64,000 bases of DNA, taken from assembly GCA_014607495.2 (NCBI GenBank), contig CP053157.1:5394001-5458000 (forward strand), in the 5' to 3' direction. Below the pieces are notes generated by a model. The model was not told where the DNA came from and made no database searches. It was given only the letters and a program-made list of their open reading frames with translations. This DNA comes from Carposina sasakii (Eukaryota > Arthropoda > Insecta > Lepidoptera > Carposinidae). Of this stretch, positions 1 through 13,158 are shown one piece after another. The position numbers and the translations under genes were made by a program. Each line of letters begins with the position of its first letter. Position 1 is the first letter of the stretch.

Positions 1-602
1 CTGGTCTTAAAATCTTCACGAAAGAGGCAAATGGCTCTTTGGCTCGTCCATCCAAACGCCCAAATAGGTCCGTGGGATCATTTTAGTGAGTGCGTGTGAA
101 AGAGAACTGACAATAGGAGAGCACACGTCGCATACTACAGCCCTGATTTAGAGTGCACATTACACCGAACAATATATCTAGCCGGAATCACAATCGCACG
201 ATAATTACGGTGGCGTGGGCGGCATGGGAACGATGTCCTAATGTTTGGTTACGGTGTGTAGTGATGCTGTTGTGTAACCGTATTAAATGTCATACATTGT
301 AATGCAATTAGGTTTGGACGTAATAGGCATTGGTTTTGATTTTGCGGCCGATATGTTGCTGCAAGTGGCATAGATGAGTTCTAAGGTAGAGTGCGGGATT
401 GACATGTTTCTGTAATAATACATTTACGCATGATACCAGTCCGCTGCCATCTGAATCCATCATGATGCTGTGTCCAAAGTATAAATGTTTCATAATTATA
501 GTATTTAGTAGATGCATGTATAGAATAGGTTACTAAATGTTACATATGGTGTTAGTAGATGTACATATGTGCCTACATTTTGCTGTCTTATGTAATTTTA
601 CA

Positions 603-616
603 ACACACACACACAC
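603..616 (+). repeat. (AC)n microsatellite
   Basis: Seven AC units. The rest of 1-744 shows no gene or repeat that I can support. Confidence 0.9.
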
Positions 617-744
617 TTTTAGACGAGGTTTTGTATTAACACAGTTTTTGGAACATTAAAACTAAACTGTCGACCGTCGCTCAGAGACCTTTGACATACT
701 GACGGCTATTCAAATGTAGCTAGTAAGTTCTTATTTTTTAGAAA

Positions 745-825
745 AGTCTGTTTGCATTTCTTTTGTGAATTTCTCTGTATTTATTGTAATGTTTTGTGTA
801 CAATAAAGAATAAGAATAAGAGAAT
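745..825 (+). mobile_element. LINE 3' tail fragment
   Basis: TTTTGTGTACAATAAAGAAT followed by AAGAATAAG matches the tail of the LINE family at 2050-2280 and 13159-13515. Confidence 0.5.
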
Positions 826-2049
826 CCTAATGAAAACATGTTTCCCTCAAATCCATATTCCTTAATGCACATTTCCAAACTCACCCCACATTATAAGGTC
901 ATTAATAGTAGACATTGCTATCATTAGTCACACAAGGGTTCGAACATGTTATTGTCATATTGTTTGTTTGCACGTTGAATAATGACTAAATGTCCAGGGT
1001 TCGATCAAGCAAATATAACGATGTCCTCAATATAGCGAGTAATAAGGTAATGCGTTCAGTTGTCAGTCGATTAATCATATTATTTCCATATCTTGATTTT
1101 CGGTATCGCATAGGTGACCTTTTTAATAAAAAGCTCATACTCATATAATTTTTGATATTTCCAATAAAATTTCCATTTAAAAATAGGTTAAGTAGGTACA
1201 GCTACTGTACCTACAACATAATTCTCACTAACATGTTATATTAGTACTCTAGCAGATATAATTTACATACAGACAGATAGGCAAGTTATATTTTGCATAT
1301 ATCAAATATATGAACAACAGGGTATCTAGGTATTTTATACTCTTTTCTCTATGGAGTATTCAATATCGCGCTATATTAATGAGGGTTCCTACTCGTAATT
1401 GGAGGAAATGTTTGCATGAAGAACATCTATCGAATTCCATCGAGAAAAGACGTTACTTAGTCGAAGTCCTGGGTATCGAACTTTATTGAACGTTAACATT
1501 ACCTAATCACACTAATGCCCTTCTAACTTCTAAAATAATAATAAATTCCTAAAGACTTAGCTATGTTAGTTTACGTAATAATATAAAAAGTCGTAAAATA
1601 TTAACGGCGGAAAACTCAGCAGGAGCTCAGCATTCGAAAAACTTTTACGAGTCACACGATTTTTCCACAACATAACTACGGAAAGGTTAAATGTGTGCAC
1701 ATTACTAAATAATTCACTGAACCTATTTTAATGAGCTCATAAATTATGCGGTGAAACGAAATAATATTCCTAAAGCTAGAATAGTAAAGGCGAGGCTAGA
1801 CTGACCAACCCTTAGCCCTCTAAACACATTACGCAAATTAGTTACTAATATATGTTATAAAACACTAAACAAAATGAGCACATATAAGTTTTTTTGGGTT
1901 CAATATTATTCTTTTTCTTTATTGCACATACACAAAAAATATAAATTACAAGATAAAAAAAGAGATGCAGGGTAAGCTTAAGACATCTCTTCATGCTTAT
2001 TAAAAATAATAGATGTTATTAAAAAATAATCGCATTTTAAAAGCATTTT

Positions 2050-2280
2050 TTTATTCTTATTCTTTATTGTACACATACAATTTTATTATATACAGATATA
2101 AATTATGAAAGAAAATGTACAAAGGCATGCTTATCTCTCTTATCTCTCTGAGAGAGATTCCTTCCAGCAAACCATTTGGGAATGTGATAATATAAAAGGT
2201 AGATATGCGTGTACAAAAAAGTCAATAGTAAAATTTGAATTTAACAAATAAATACCCTAATCTAATCAATAAAATTAATA
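2050..2280 (-). mobile_element. LINE 3' end copy (AATAAG-tailed family)
   Basis: The reverse strand ends GTACAATAAAGAATAAGAAT and matches 13170-13515. A shorter related piece precedes it at 1900-1995. Confidence 0.6.
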
Positions 2281-2297
2281 AAATAAACATACATAAA

Positions 2298-2366
2298 TAT
2301 CTTTGGGGGAGGTCTATGTCCAACAGTGGACTTCTCAGGGCTGTAAATGATGATGATGATGATGAC
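2298..2366 (+). mobile_element. RTE-like LINE 3' end with (ATG)n tail
   Basis: GGGGGAGGTCTATGTCCAAC then AGTGGACTTCTCAGGGCTG, followed by a GATGAT run, is the usual 3' terminus of RTE-like copies in moths. Confidence 0.5.
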
Positions 2367-3204
2367 ATAAATATCTATTAATTACATATATATCAGACAG
2401 ACTCATTACTATTAAAGCGCTATTAAGTCAATGCTCGTGGCGTGTTTAATTCCATATTATATTAGCATTTTTAACCAGTAAGCAAGTTACAAAGCAAGTT
2501 TTGTAAGCTCGCAAAAAGTTTTCATGATCACTTGTCCTGTAGGTAATACTTTCATATATTTACCTATAGTTTTTTTTATATGATTTTAAACTCAGTACGG
2601 AACGCTATCTCTAATATCTAGTTTCAGTCCTAAGCTAAGGATATGTAGGTATAGAAGATGGGAGTAAGTAACCCATATCGCTGACATTAGAGTATCGGAT
2701 TGCCATAACTTGGGGAGGGACCGGCGATGACGCGACGTGACGCTTGTCAGACTTCCGATCAAGTTCGGTGTAGCTTCGTTGCTGAGTGTGAAGGAACTTT
2801 AACATCTAAATTATGTTCAGTCAAAAACAAAAATGTATTTAAAGATCTTGTAAATGGGTTCAGAGCAAAAAAATATTATTACGCATAATATAAATTAAAC
2901 GTTAATATAGATGTTAGTGACCTTTGAGTCGGTAAAGCATTGTAATGATGATCTCCGACCGTATTTCGATCAAGGCGACCAATCTCTACGGAGATTGGCC
3001 AGGTACGCAGGAGATATTATAGTGTACAAGTGTGTGCGGAAACACAGATGCACTCTCTATTCCCTCACTCTCATAGTCCGATGGAACGGAAAGCCGACAC
3101 GACCGGAGATAGATCAGGCGCAGGACCAATGGTTTTACGTGCTTTCCGAGGCACGAGCTAAGTGACAATTTTGCAACATTATAATTTGTACATAAAATAA
3201 ATTT

Positions 3205-3290
3205 ATCGGTACAGGCCCGTGACTGGGATCGAACTTACGCCTCCCGTGGAAGGTGCACGTTTTAACCACTTGTACTTTGATCATATAGTA
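3205..3290 (-). mobile_element. tRNA-derived SINE fragment
   Basis: The minus strand reads AGTGGTTAAAACGTG (A box-like), CCTTCCACGGGAGGCGTAAG and GTTCGATCCCAGTCAC (B box-like), with an AT-rich tail. The adjacent 2911-3168 segment is open for 84 codons on plus and 60 on minus. It resembles a lepidopteran repeat I recall rather than a gene. Confidence 0.5.
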
Positions 3291-3299
3291 TACAGGCAA

Positions 3300-4720
3300 G
3301 CTATGTCCACCTATCCCAATTTATTTTCACCTGAAGCAGTCCCATGTATTACGAGTATAACATAATAATACTTGATAAAAGACGCCGAAGATATCTTCCT
3401 TCACGTATGTAGGTACATAAACGAGTACATAAAATTACGCTTTTTTCCCGGAGGGGGTAGAAAAAGATCACGAACCTCTATTTGCAACGGCCGCGTGGCC
3501 CTGATAAATAAATAAACTAAAATATTAAATACACACAGCGGAGAAGTAATTTTGTTTGGTGTTTCCAATCGATTTACCCTAGACTTGACTATAACATTAA
3601 CTCATGGCTTTGGCGACAGTCAGTCTGGCTTGATAATAAGTTATACCGCTATACTCGTACAAAAAATTCTTACTTTTTTACTAACCGACAATCAGATGTG
3701 TCGCCACTCCCCTTTTTATGCATAATGCATTTACAGGAAATCTTTGAATCTTTTCACAATAAACAAACTGTATGAAAATTATATTCACTTTATTACTAGC
3801 TTTAGCTTTAAATAAAAAAATAAGCTACTTATGGTCTTATATGTTACTATAAAAAAATATTTTCACATTACAATATAAAAAAAGTTTAAGTATAAGATAT
3901 AAAAAAAATATATATAAGAAGACTTAAGGCTTTACGTAGGCGTTACATGATATAAAATAGGGAAGGAACTTTCTTTTATTAAGCCTCGCATAGGTCGAAG
4001 TATTTACGTTCCTTTTTCTTGTATTAAATGTATTGTTTTCTTAGCCTAGACTTTTCTATAAAAATGTAGGTGAAACAGGCGCCGTCGTCTAGAACAAACC
4101 GATATATTCGGTTTCATACAGAATACTGTATCACATAAAAGCGCTAAATGAGTGGTTTATTGCATTATTATTCAGCACTTTGAAGAGCTGAGGGCTTAGA
4201 CTGTATTATTTAGTGACTGCTCTATATTCATGAAAGTCTATTATTTCATGACTCTGATAATTTTTCAAAGTAATTAATAGGTTCTAGTAATAACTGTACC
4301 TAACAGTAATAAAGATTTGCTTTGTACAATTCTAGTAAAGGAAATAGCTTTCTTCTTTTGAGGGACGGAAATTAAGTCATAAATTATTATAGGAACAATA
4401 AACTTATAGTACCTAACTGTTAACCATAGTTCTAGTACATTAAACCATGTCTTAATTAACCATGAATTACCTATAGATAAAATATTCAAATTGGAAGAAA
4501 ATCAAGTTTAATTTGCTGCAATGGGTCTCATTGTTCAAGGCCATTTTTAATACTAGAGATAAAAAAAGAATCTCGTATTTTTTGTATGAAAACAATTGAA
4601 GATCAAATCAATCAATTGAAAATCTTATTCAATCAATCAACTTATTAACCAAAAGAGCTCTCATGACCGGGACAGAAATTGGCTGTAAGAGGTTATGGTA
4701 GGGATACCTTTAGAGTTACT
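3300..4720. other. No gene seen
   Basis: AT-rich non-coding sequence with poly-A/T runs around 3780-3920. No repeat family identified. Confidence 0.6.
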
Positions 4721-4721
4721 T

Positions 4722-4870
4722 TGGGGTTTTAAACAAAGTATCTATATTTCTCGATCGAATCGATACTGAACCACCAATTAGAAAATCGATCGAGAAATAA
4801 TATAAATAATCATCGACACGTTTGCTCCAATAGAAAGAGTTTGCTTTTTGATTCAGGTTTTATCGCAAAT
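4722..4870 (+). repeat. Interspersed repeat family E, copy 1
   Basis: Shares TTTCTCGATCGAATCGATA and ACACGTTTGCTCCAATAGAA with 7560-7735 and, reversed, 40865-41068. No coding. Class unknown. Confidence 0.55.
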
Positions 4871-7559
4871 GATCATGTTAATTTAAATGAAAAAGGCAGT
4901 ATTTTCCGGCTTCCTTTCTTCCTATTTTCCAGATAAGTGATAGTGGCACAGAGGCAAGTGCTATGCCATCACTTACTGGCACTTTCAGTAAACACTTAGG
5001 GTATTTCTGCAAACTACCCCTCGCAAAGCGAACCCCTCTGAGAGCTGACATGCAATAATTTAGCCCTCAACCCCGTTCTATATAGTATTTATGGTTTCCT
5101 ATCATAGGGCTATTCGGGGGTGGACTGACAGTGTATTTAAAAAAAGTCTCAATGTAAGGACGAGGGATGGCAGGTTTGCATGAAAGATAGCATTTTTTAA
5201 CCAAGGTGTTGACATAGGGCAGAATTATCATAACATCTACATAAAATGCTTTGTTCTGACCGATGGATCCACGCACAGCCTAAGCCGCACTGGTCTTAGA
5301 GACCTAAAACTTAGAGGGTGTGTTCATTGTACAAGTATAACAAGGTATTTGATAAGAATCCGGTAAATATTACCGGAATTTCCGTGGGAACGGAAAAGTC
5401 GGGAATCGTAAAGTTTACGCGGACTATGTAGTTTTCTGTAAGATTCCTGTTAGTTTTGTTAACTTTGAATTTTGATAGCATTATTCGTATGTATACTATA
5501 TTATTTTTATTTGGATTTCCAAAAAATATTTGTAGATTTTGTAAATGCATTTGGAAAGTTACAACATAAATAAAGGAATACATATGTTACATTTAAAAGG
5601 ACCATGTTTCCTTTGTATCCACAAAATCACTTTAGCTAATAGACCACATGTGAAATCAGTGCGCGGGTGCAGAACACCTTTCCAAATTGGCAGTATAGCA
5701 CATGTCTTAGAAAAAACACATTAACACCCGGCGTTGCTCCATATTGCACCCCCTTTGTGCGTGGGTGCTTGTCTAAGGGTGGCGACACACTAACGTTTCT
5801 GCAGCGTAGGCCGCATCTAGCTTCCTGTGCGCTCTGTCGAACTTGAACCATGCATCTTAGTCATGTGCATTATAAGTAGTCGATAATTATATTATTTCAA
5901 ATTAAGACTTAATTTTATGAAGCAGCAGCATTGCTGGCTAAAGTGTTAGACAAATGGCAGTATTACTACTCAATTAATATCTATAACACCTTTGATTCAT
6001 TTCTGTCGTACGTCCAGTGACGTAATAATTCATCTAAGCGTTAAGCGTACGTCACATCAATGTGATTTAGACAAGTGAATACGCGTGGCAGTTAGCGCGC
6101 GCCCCATACTCCGTCCGTATGGCCTCTGTTTCAATGTGAATCGCATAGGCTCCTAAAAAAACGCTAGTGTGAAGGTGTTCTAATGATTGTATCTATTCTT
6201 GTTATTTGGAGAAACATCTTGCTAATTGACAAGATAAAATCTGCAGTTTTGTTGCGTTTTGATTCCGTTATCTTGTGTTGTTGTTGCTAATTTTATTATA
6301 TTACTCTAGCTTCTATTTTCTTACTTAACTCATCCATAAGTATATTGTTGCCCTAGTGCGATCTAGCAGACTGATATTATATTATGGTACATATTATAAA
6401 AACGCGACTCTTTATTTATTAAAATTATTATTATTTAAGTAGGACACATACACCTATAGACTATCAGCTCTACGTTCTATACTATTCTTTATTATTTACT
6501 TAAATTTATATGCAGTTATAATTAAATGTACAACTATGTAATATACCGAAGTTTGAATAAATAAGGCCGGATACTCGAATAGTTAGACGTATGAATAAAT
6601 GTGTAATTACCTTTTCATAACATGCATGCGCCAAAACTGAATAGTTACAATATAACACCTTGCACAGATGTTATCGACGTGGTCCACGATTCGACTCCTG
6701 CTGCTGTCCAAGTAGTCTTATTTGTATTAACATAGAATCCAAAGTTGCCGTGAATAATGCCATAATGTCGGTATGTATGCATAAGTAGCATTTCGTGGGT
6801 TATGGCACATGCGTATGATAAATATAGATAAAGGTGCATACATACTTTTCTATAGAATTAATTTTGATCATTTAAATAATAAAGAACCTATACTTAAAGT
6901 ATGCTAGAACTTGTAATACACAATTTCATAAAATAAAACATAAAGTATAGTTAATACTTTATAAGTTAATTTTAAAAGAATCAAAAGCATTAATTGAATT
7001 TCCAATATCTGATAAAATTAAATTTCCCACTTTTTTGTAAAAGAAAAATGAATTAACAGAATGATAGCATCTTTGCTAAACAGATAACTTGCATCGAATT
7101 ACCTAATCCCTGTTTCACAGTTGTCTATGGTTTAGCAAGATCATCAGATAAGATAATTTTGTAGAGGACAACAGGATTAAAAGGCTCACAATAGGCAAGA
7201 TCCTTTGCCTGTAAATGCAATAGTGTTAAGAGGGTAATCTTGTAACAAGGAACAAACGCTGTAATAGGATTACATAACGCTTCTGTAAGCTTTTCTATGT
7301 TGGATAGCAAAGCGATAGGTTGCCCATGTTACGCGATCAAAATTGCTTGGTGGACTTATTCTTTATGGCAGCTAAACATACAAAAGAGAAAGTCAATCTC
7401 TAAGAGAGATTTTTTCCAGCAATCCCTAGGAATACCTAATGCACTTGAATTGAATAATATCACTAGTGTAATTAAAGTTTTTAAGTTAGTTTGTTCGTTA
7501 GTACCTTTCTGTATCTGTTTGAATAGTCCCGTATCTCATGAAAATCGTGGAGTTAGGGA
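4871..7559. other. No gene seen
   Basis: Non-coding. The open frames (for example 5311-5583 and 7297-7572) lack codon bias or recognisable domains. A short LINE-tail-like piece (CTCTAAGAGAGATTTTTTCC) is at 7397-7416. Confidence 0.55.
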
Positions 7560-7735
7560 CCTGGGGCTTTAGACAAAGTAACATTATTTCTCGATCGAAC
7601 CGATAGAGGTTCGTCACTGATACGTTTGCTCTAATAGGAATTAATTTTACTGCGTTCGTTAAGTCCATCCAAACGTTATTGGATGTCGCGACAATGAACG
7701 TCGATACCATTCATTGTGCAGACTTCTAGAGTCTA
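7560..7735 (+). repeat. Interspersed repeat family E, copy 2
   Basis: GGCTTTAGACAAAGTAACAT, TTTCTCGATCGAACCGATAG, ATACGTTTGCTCTAATAGGA and GTCGCGACAATGAACGTCGA. Confidence 0.6.
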
Positions 7736-8338
7736 CGAGTAGGTCTCTAGTAGAGACCTAGATGTAATTTTATCAAATTTTATCTTGAGAAAAACAGGTG
7801 CGGTAAAACTTTCATATTTACTTACAATATTAGATACTACTTACTTAGCATAGATTTATGGACGGTGTGCGCATAAACCTATCTTATTTTCTGTAAAATC
7901 ACCAGTGTCCTCGTAACTTGAGTCTTACCTGAAACATAATAGAAATTGGATAAGATTAGTTTCCAACAGCTTATCCATCATTACATTAGGCTTATAATCT
8001 CGGTTTACGATCTTTACCTTGAAAACTGTCAATAGCTACTTTGTAAGGTATTAGAATAGGGAACAAATATTATTACTCGCGTAGAATATGAAATCGTTAA
8101 TAGTAGATTGAAAGTTTGAGCGTAAAGATGTCTTGATCTCTATTTAAGCCTAATGATGGATGACGAAATGTGTAGGTACTGTGAAGGAAATTCGGATATG
8201 GAAAAGGGATCAAGTAGATTTGTGGAAAATGGAAAACGACGCACCGTGCAGGTTGCAGGAGGTATAGATTCGGAGTGAATAACTGGGAGGGTGAGGGGAC
8301 AGGGAAGGAACTGTTTCGAAGACGGAATGAATGATATA

Positions 8339-8601
8339 CAGGATGTTTTTTCGTTCAAAAAAATCAAATAAAGTAAAAAAAATTGTTACTTGATCGGTCG
8401 AAATTTATTGTGTCCAGTGTTTATGTTAGTCTTTTTATACACAGATATTTATGCAGAAAAACGCAGTCTATTTACTCAACTTTGGACCCTAATATCTTGG
8501 GAGCTAGACACTTCCTAGGTATGCTTCCATGGAGAAAAATGATCGTGATGATGAGGAGATTTCGTAGTTTTCGGGAACGTTGACGACCAAAAATCATTCT
8601 G
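8339..8601 (-). mobile_element. MITE family A copy 1 (TA-flanked)
   Basis: Begins CAGGATGTTTTTTCGTT, ends CAAAAATCATTCTG, and is flanked by TA on both sides, as in Tc1/mariner-type elements. Internally shares the TTCCATGGAGAAAAAT and TTCGGGAACGTTGACGACC blocks with copies at 9594, 39225 and 59112. The 66-codon ORF at 8383 is within it and not a gene. Confidence 0.75.
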
Positions 8602-9593
8602 TATATAGGGAAAATATGAAATCATCTGATATAATCTTAAGTTGTTAGTGTAAGCTATTATAAGTAATACCATAGCTTATTACGTACTAACTAAATATAT
8701 AATATCTATCATCTATAATAAATACATTATACTGTCTGTGTTGTGTATGGATGCAATATTGCATAACCGAGTAAAATATATCTACATTTCGGTAAAAAAG
8801 ACGCTTCCTTACTATGTTAAGAAAACAGTAACGCATTGTTAGAGTACGAAATGTAAATAAGCAGCAAAAACGTGCTCCCTTTCTAAAGGTGAAGACACAC
8901 TTGATACAACTTGTATGCGTCGAGACATAGTAAGTACGGGTAATTATGAGATAAGTAGGTACTCGTAGTCAGCAAAAGTAAAATTTTACTTACGAGTATT
9001 ATACCGAAATAAGATATCTTCTCGGAATAATAATCAGCTTATGTTACGTTTTATAAGAATTCATTTAGACGCTGTATCGTGATTAGCAAGTAGGCTTACT
9101 TACTTGTATTTTCATATTATATTTTTAAACACTCGCCTACCTAAGGTAGGTAGGTACTGATAGACTATTACAAACTCTTATAGCAGTCAAGATTGTTTCA
9201 TCGTGCAAGCGAGATGTGGCTCTACATTGCTTATAGCGGCGTCTCGCTTCGATAATAGAAACAAGCCTACTTCTTGAGATAATCCCCAAGTTTTTGTAAA
9301 CAAGACAAGTGTACATTAACCTTTATGGTGTTGTAGAAGAGCCAACGTCGTCGGTGCGGTATCAATGTTTCAACGACTATCGACAGATGGCACGGGATAT
9401 CCGAGAATTGTACCGTTGCATGGTTTTTTTAATCCAAAATGTAAAGTAGCTACTTCCCTATTATAGCAAGAGCCTGTGACTTCCATGCGAGACTTTTAAC
9501 AAAATATTTTATATGAAGAATGGATCAAAATATTAATATCATACCACCATACTGAAAATAAACTAAATTAAAATTAATGCTAAAAGGTTTATA

Positions 9594-9961
9594 CAGGAGG
9601 TTTTTTCGTTGCCACCCTTAACGAAGGATACGTACTCTATACATCAAATAAAGTAAGTTTATGCCAAAAAAATGCTGGGAAAAGATGAAATAAAAAAAGT
9701 TTTTTTTTTATTACTTGATCTGACGAAATTTAGTGTCCAGTGTTTATGCTAGTTTTTTCATAGACAGATATTAATTATTTCTTGTGAAAAAATCTTGCTA
9801 CACGCGTCAATTGCAGAAAAACGCAGTCTTTTTACTCAACTTGTGACCCTAATATTTTGGAAACCAGACACTTCCCAGGTATGCTTCCATGGAGAAAAAT
9901 CATCGTGATGATAAGGAGATTCCGTAGTTTTCGGGAACGTTGACGACCAAAAATCACTCTG
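9594..9961 (-). mobile_element. MITE family A copy 2
   Basis: 368 bp, TA-flanked, near full length. Begins CAGGAGGTTTTTTCGTTGCC; shares GTGTCCAGTGTTTATGCTAG and the GGAACGTTGACGACC end with the other copies. Confidence 0.8.
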
Positions 9962-10063
9962 TATAATATAAGTACATGGGACTGTTGTGTTTGTACACAA
10001 CGTAACCTAACTATGAAACTATAGGTATTCGATGCAGTTTTAAGAAATATATTGTGACAGGTT

Positions 10064-10175
10064 CCACTTAACATATAGGCTACTTTTTATCCCGGGGAAA
10101 TGTTTTTATCCCGGATAATTTCGACATTTTGTTTTTTCGGTAGTCCACACGGACGGAGTCGCGGGCATACACTAG
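10064..10175 (+). mobile_element. Helitron 3' end fragment
   Basis: ACTTAACATATAGGCTACTT followed by CCACACGGACGGAGTCGCG and terminal CTAG+T matches the 3' end of the Helitron at 12363-13158. The 5' end was not found. Confidence 0.65.
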
Positions 10176-10595
10176 TATTTAATAAATATGTACAAACTCG
10201 GCTCAATTATGAATATCTTCAATTAAACATTTATAAATGAAAAAAGCTCTATCACCGTTATCGTACCGGAAGCAGGCTGGGGCGGAAGAAGGCGCACGCG
10301 CATACCTTTTGTATGCGCTAGTGTTTAGAAGGTAACTCGCGCCCCCCAGCCAGATGGAGGCACCCTCTGTGACTCATCTATTTACATGCGCAAGAGACGC
10401 AAAAAATGTGCCAACAGTGTTAGAATTTCTTCCTACCTTTTGTTGGAGTGTCTGTGTTTATCAAGGAGAAACTCCAAAATATAGAAAGTAAGTAGAGGTA
10501 TATTCTTTGCTCTAAAACGACTGAACCGATTCTGTTAGGTCTTGCACTATGGCAAAAAGAAGAGTTCACATTATGGCCTACTTTAAGTACCGAGT

Positions 10596-10679
10596 AGTAA
10601 CTGGATGGCGAAAACGAGAGATCGAGCAATGTGGCGTGCTGGTAAGGACCTCGTCCAGCAGTGGACAGCAATCGGCTGA
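10596..10679 (+). pseudogene. RTE-like reverse-transcriptase C-terminal remnant
   Basis: An intact 27-codon stretch reads SNWMAKTRDRAMWRAGKDLV then QQWTAIG and stops. This is the C-terminus of the abundant lepidopteran RTE-like LINE proteins (DRAxWRxLGEAYVQQWTAIG). Upstream coding is lost. Confidence 0.7.
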
Positions 10680-12184
10680 TCTATGTATGTAGGTGCCATG
10701 CCCAGTAGGAAATGCCTAAACTTACTTATTCTTATTAATCCAACAGAACCTCGGTGATTTAATCCTGTATAATTAATCCGAGTTGACAAACTAAAAATAA
10801 CAATTAAATTCAAAGTAAAAATATTGGACCTTCGTAATATTAACAGAAATAGCTTAAAAAATCCTACGAACCGAGACTATAAATCGTGTTTATTAAATTT
10901 CCTGCGCTGAGAAATTAATAAGGAACGACGCTAAAACTACATCGGCTATTTGTCAACACGAAGAGATGAAATACTTTCACGTGTTAGATCTCTCCTGTAG
11001 ATCTATTTCCGGAATTACTGAAAAAAATCAAACATCTGTACGAATGACTTCCGTTTGCGCTGAAAACAATCAAACAAAAATTAACCACACTCGATTTTTT
11101 GTCACCATTTTTATTTTTGTATAAATAGGGTCGCGAGCATATGACAGCGCCCTAAAATTTAATACGCGTTAATTTATTAAAAACAGTATGCGTAGCGAAG
11201 TTTTTTTCGTTCGCCATTACGGCTATCCCCTAAAGAACTCTATCTTGGGACACATTTTTTTGTAATCCAGGTGATAAATCGACGGAAGCTTCTGCTACCC
11301 TCGCGAGCTTATCTAAAAATATGCCTACGTTTTTTAGCATCATAACTGTGTCAATACTCTGCAGCTGTTCAGCAAAATAATTAACAGTAACTCACTAAGA
11401 CCCGCCCCCAAGATGTCACTTATTAGTGCTAGTTCTAATTGTACCGAGTCTTCAGTTCCGTGAAAAGTCTGGAATTGAATCACTTATGTAAAACTCTTAT
11501 TTATGGGGGAAGATAGAATTGTATTTACTATTAAGCCGAAATAGAAAATAGCCGATAAGTACACAATAAATTTTCATATATTGTTGAGGATTTTTTTATA
11601 ATATAAGTCTAATATAAATGTTATAACCGAACCGGACTAGTTAAAATAGTACAGTTCAATAATGTCTTCATACATTTTAATGTGAGCAAACGTCTGCTCT
11701 TCGCGGTGAGCGAGGCGGAAATGACCTATTAGAGGGCAGGTGGTACGTCGGCCGGCGTCGGCGCGCGCGCAGCTGCCCCCCGAATTTCGCCGCGAGATCG
11801 CGAAACGCGCCTTCCGTTTCCGGTCGATTGTACTTCTTTTACTTTACTCCACTTAAGGGTGGACATGAATTGACATAGCTGAGACGCGGTTAGGGAGCTT
11901 TAATCCAATGTTTTTTCCATATTATTGATGTGTCAGTAAAATCAAAGAGGGCGGTTACGTATTGGCAGATGGACTCTGTAAATTCACCGAGGACAATAAA
12001 TTGATTGTGTACTTACTTGCATCTGTACATTATATTTAAACAAAATGTCGGATTAAGATTTTTTATAATATTAAAATGACTTGACCGACTAGCTCTACAT
12101 TATGAGCGAATAATATTGGATTTGGAGACTATTTTATTCTTTGCTAAATAAGGTTAATTATTCTATCAGCATAATTCTATCACT

Positions 12185-12362
12185 AATAACTATTCATATA
12201 CCGTGTATGCAGTCAAATTGTGGAACTCTCTGCCTCACTCCGTGAGAGATTGCCAAACTGTTGCTACATTTAAGAAAAGGTTAAAGAACCACCTACCTCT
12301 CGCTTCAATAGTAATGAGTCTGTCTGATATATATTTAATTAATTTATATTTATGTATGTTTA
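12185..12362 (+). pseudogene. LINE 3' end: remnant of reverse-transcriptase C-terminus
   Basis: The frame from 12203 reads VYAVKLWNSLPHSVRDCQTV followed by ATFKKRLKNHL. This is the conserved tail of many non-LTR retrotransposon polyproteins (LWNSLP...RxxxxxxxFKxxLKxxL). The start codon is not real; coding sequence upstream has decayed. The 3'UTR resumes after an inserted Helitron, at 13159-13515. The clade may be CR1 or jockey-like; this is a guess from the tail. Confidence 0.65.
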
Positions 12363-13158
12363 TCTACACTAATATTATAAAGAGGAAAACTTTGTTTGTT
12401 TGGTTGTAATGAATAGGCTCAAAAACTACTGGACCGATTTCAAAAATTCTTTCACCGTTAGAATCCTTATTGGACCTGGATGAACATAGGCTATAAGAAT
12501 TTCCCGATATTCCCACGGGAAGGCGACCAACGGGAATTCTATATTTTTTACGAAAACCGCTATACATATGAAGCTGAAATCGGGCATATATGTTCATTGG
12601 GGACAGCGAGGGAGGACTAAAAACGGATTTCCCGAAATTCCCACGGGAAGGGGACAAACGGGAATTCATAGTTTTTACGAAAACCGCTATACATATGAAG
12701 CTGAAATCGGGCATATATGTTCATTGGGGACAGCGAGGGAGGACTAAAAACGGATTTCCCGAAATTCCCACGGGAAGGGGACAAACGGGAATTCATAGTT
12801 TTTACGAAAACCGCTATACATATGAAGCTGAAATTGGGCATATATGTTCATTAGGGACTGCGAGGAAACACTAGAACGGATTTCCCGAAATTCCCACGGG
12901 AAGGAGACCAACGGGAATTATTTATTTTTTACGAAAACGGTTAAACATGTGAATCTGAAGTTGAGCATATATGTTTATTTGGGACCCCGAGGAAGCACTG
13001 GGAACGGATTTCCCGAAATTCCCACGGGAAGGGGACAAACGTGAATTAATTTTTTACGACAACCGCGATAACATATAGGCTACTTTTTACACTTAACATA
13101 TAGGCTACTTTTTATTTTTTCTGTAGTCCACGCGGACGGAGTCGCGGGCGTCCACTAG
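12363..13158 (+). mobile_element. Non-autonomous Helitron with internal tandem array
   Basis: The 5' end is TCTACACTAATATTATAAAG preceded by A; the 3' end is CTAG followed by T. These are the terminal hallmarks of Helitrons (TC...CTRR inserted between A and T, no target duplication). A GC-rich hairpin (CGCGGACGGAGTCGCG) sits just before the 3' end. No Rep/helicase coding is present. It interrupts a LINE. ORFs across 12364-13044 are products of the repeats inside it. Confidence 0.75.
12505..13060 (+). repeat. 127-bp tandem repeat, about 4.4 units, inside the Helitron
   Basis: The landmark TTTTTACGA recurs with spacings of 127, 127, 127 and 125 bp (C of ACGA at 12551, 12678, 12805, 12932, 13057). 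Units 2 and 3 are nearly identical. Each unit carries TTCCCGAAATTCCCACGGGA, a palindrome-rich core. Confidence 0.9.

Noticed and set aside
2911..3165. 84-codon plus ORF next to a SINE
   Set aside because: No recognised domain, the opposite strand is also open, and the DNA resembles a dispersed moth repeat.
8153..8278. 41-codon ORF beginning MMDDEMCRYCEG
   Set aside because: Two cysteines suggest a zinc knuckle, but it is too short and has no splice sites or second half of a motif.
12364..13044. Overlapping ORFs of 66-116 codons on both strands
   Set aside because: They arise from the 127-bp tandem array in the Helitron; both strands are open and the peptide repeats follow the DNA period.
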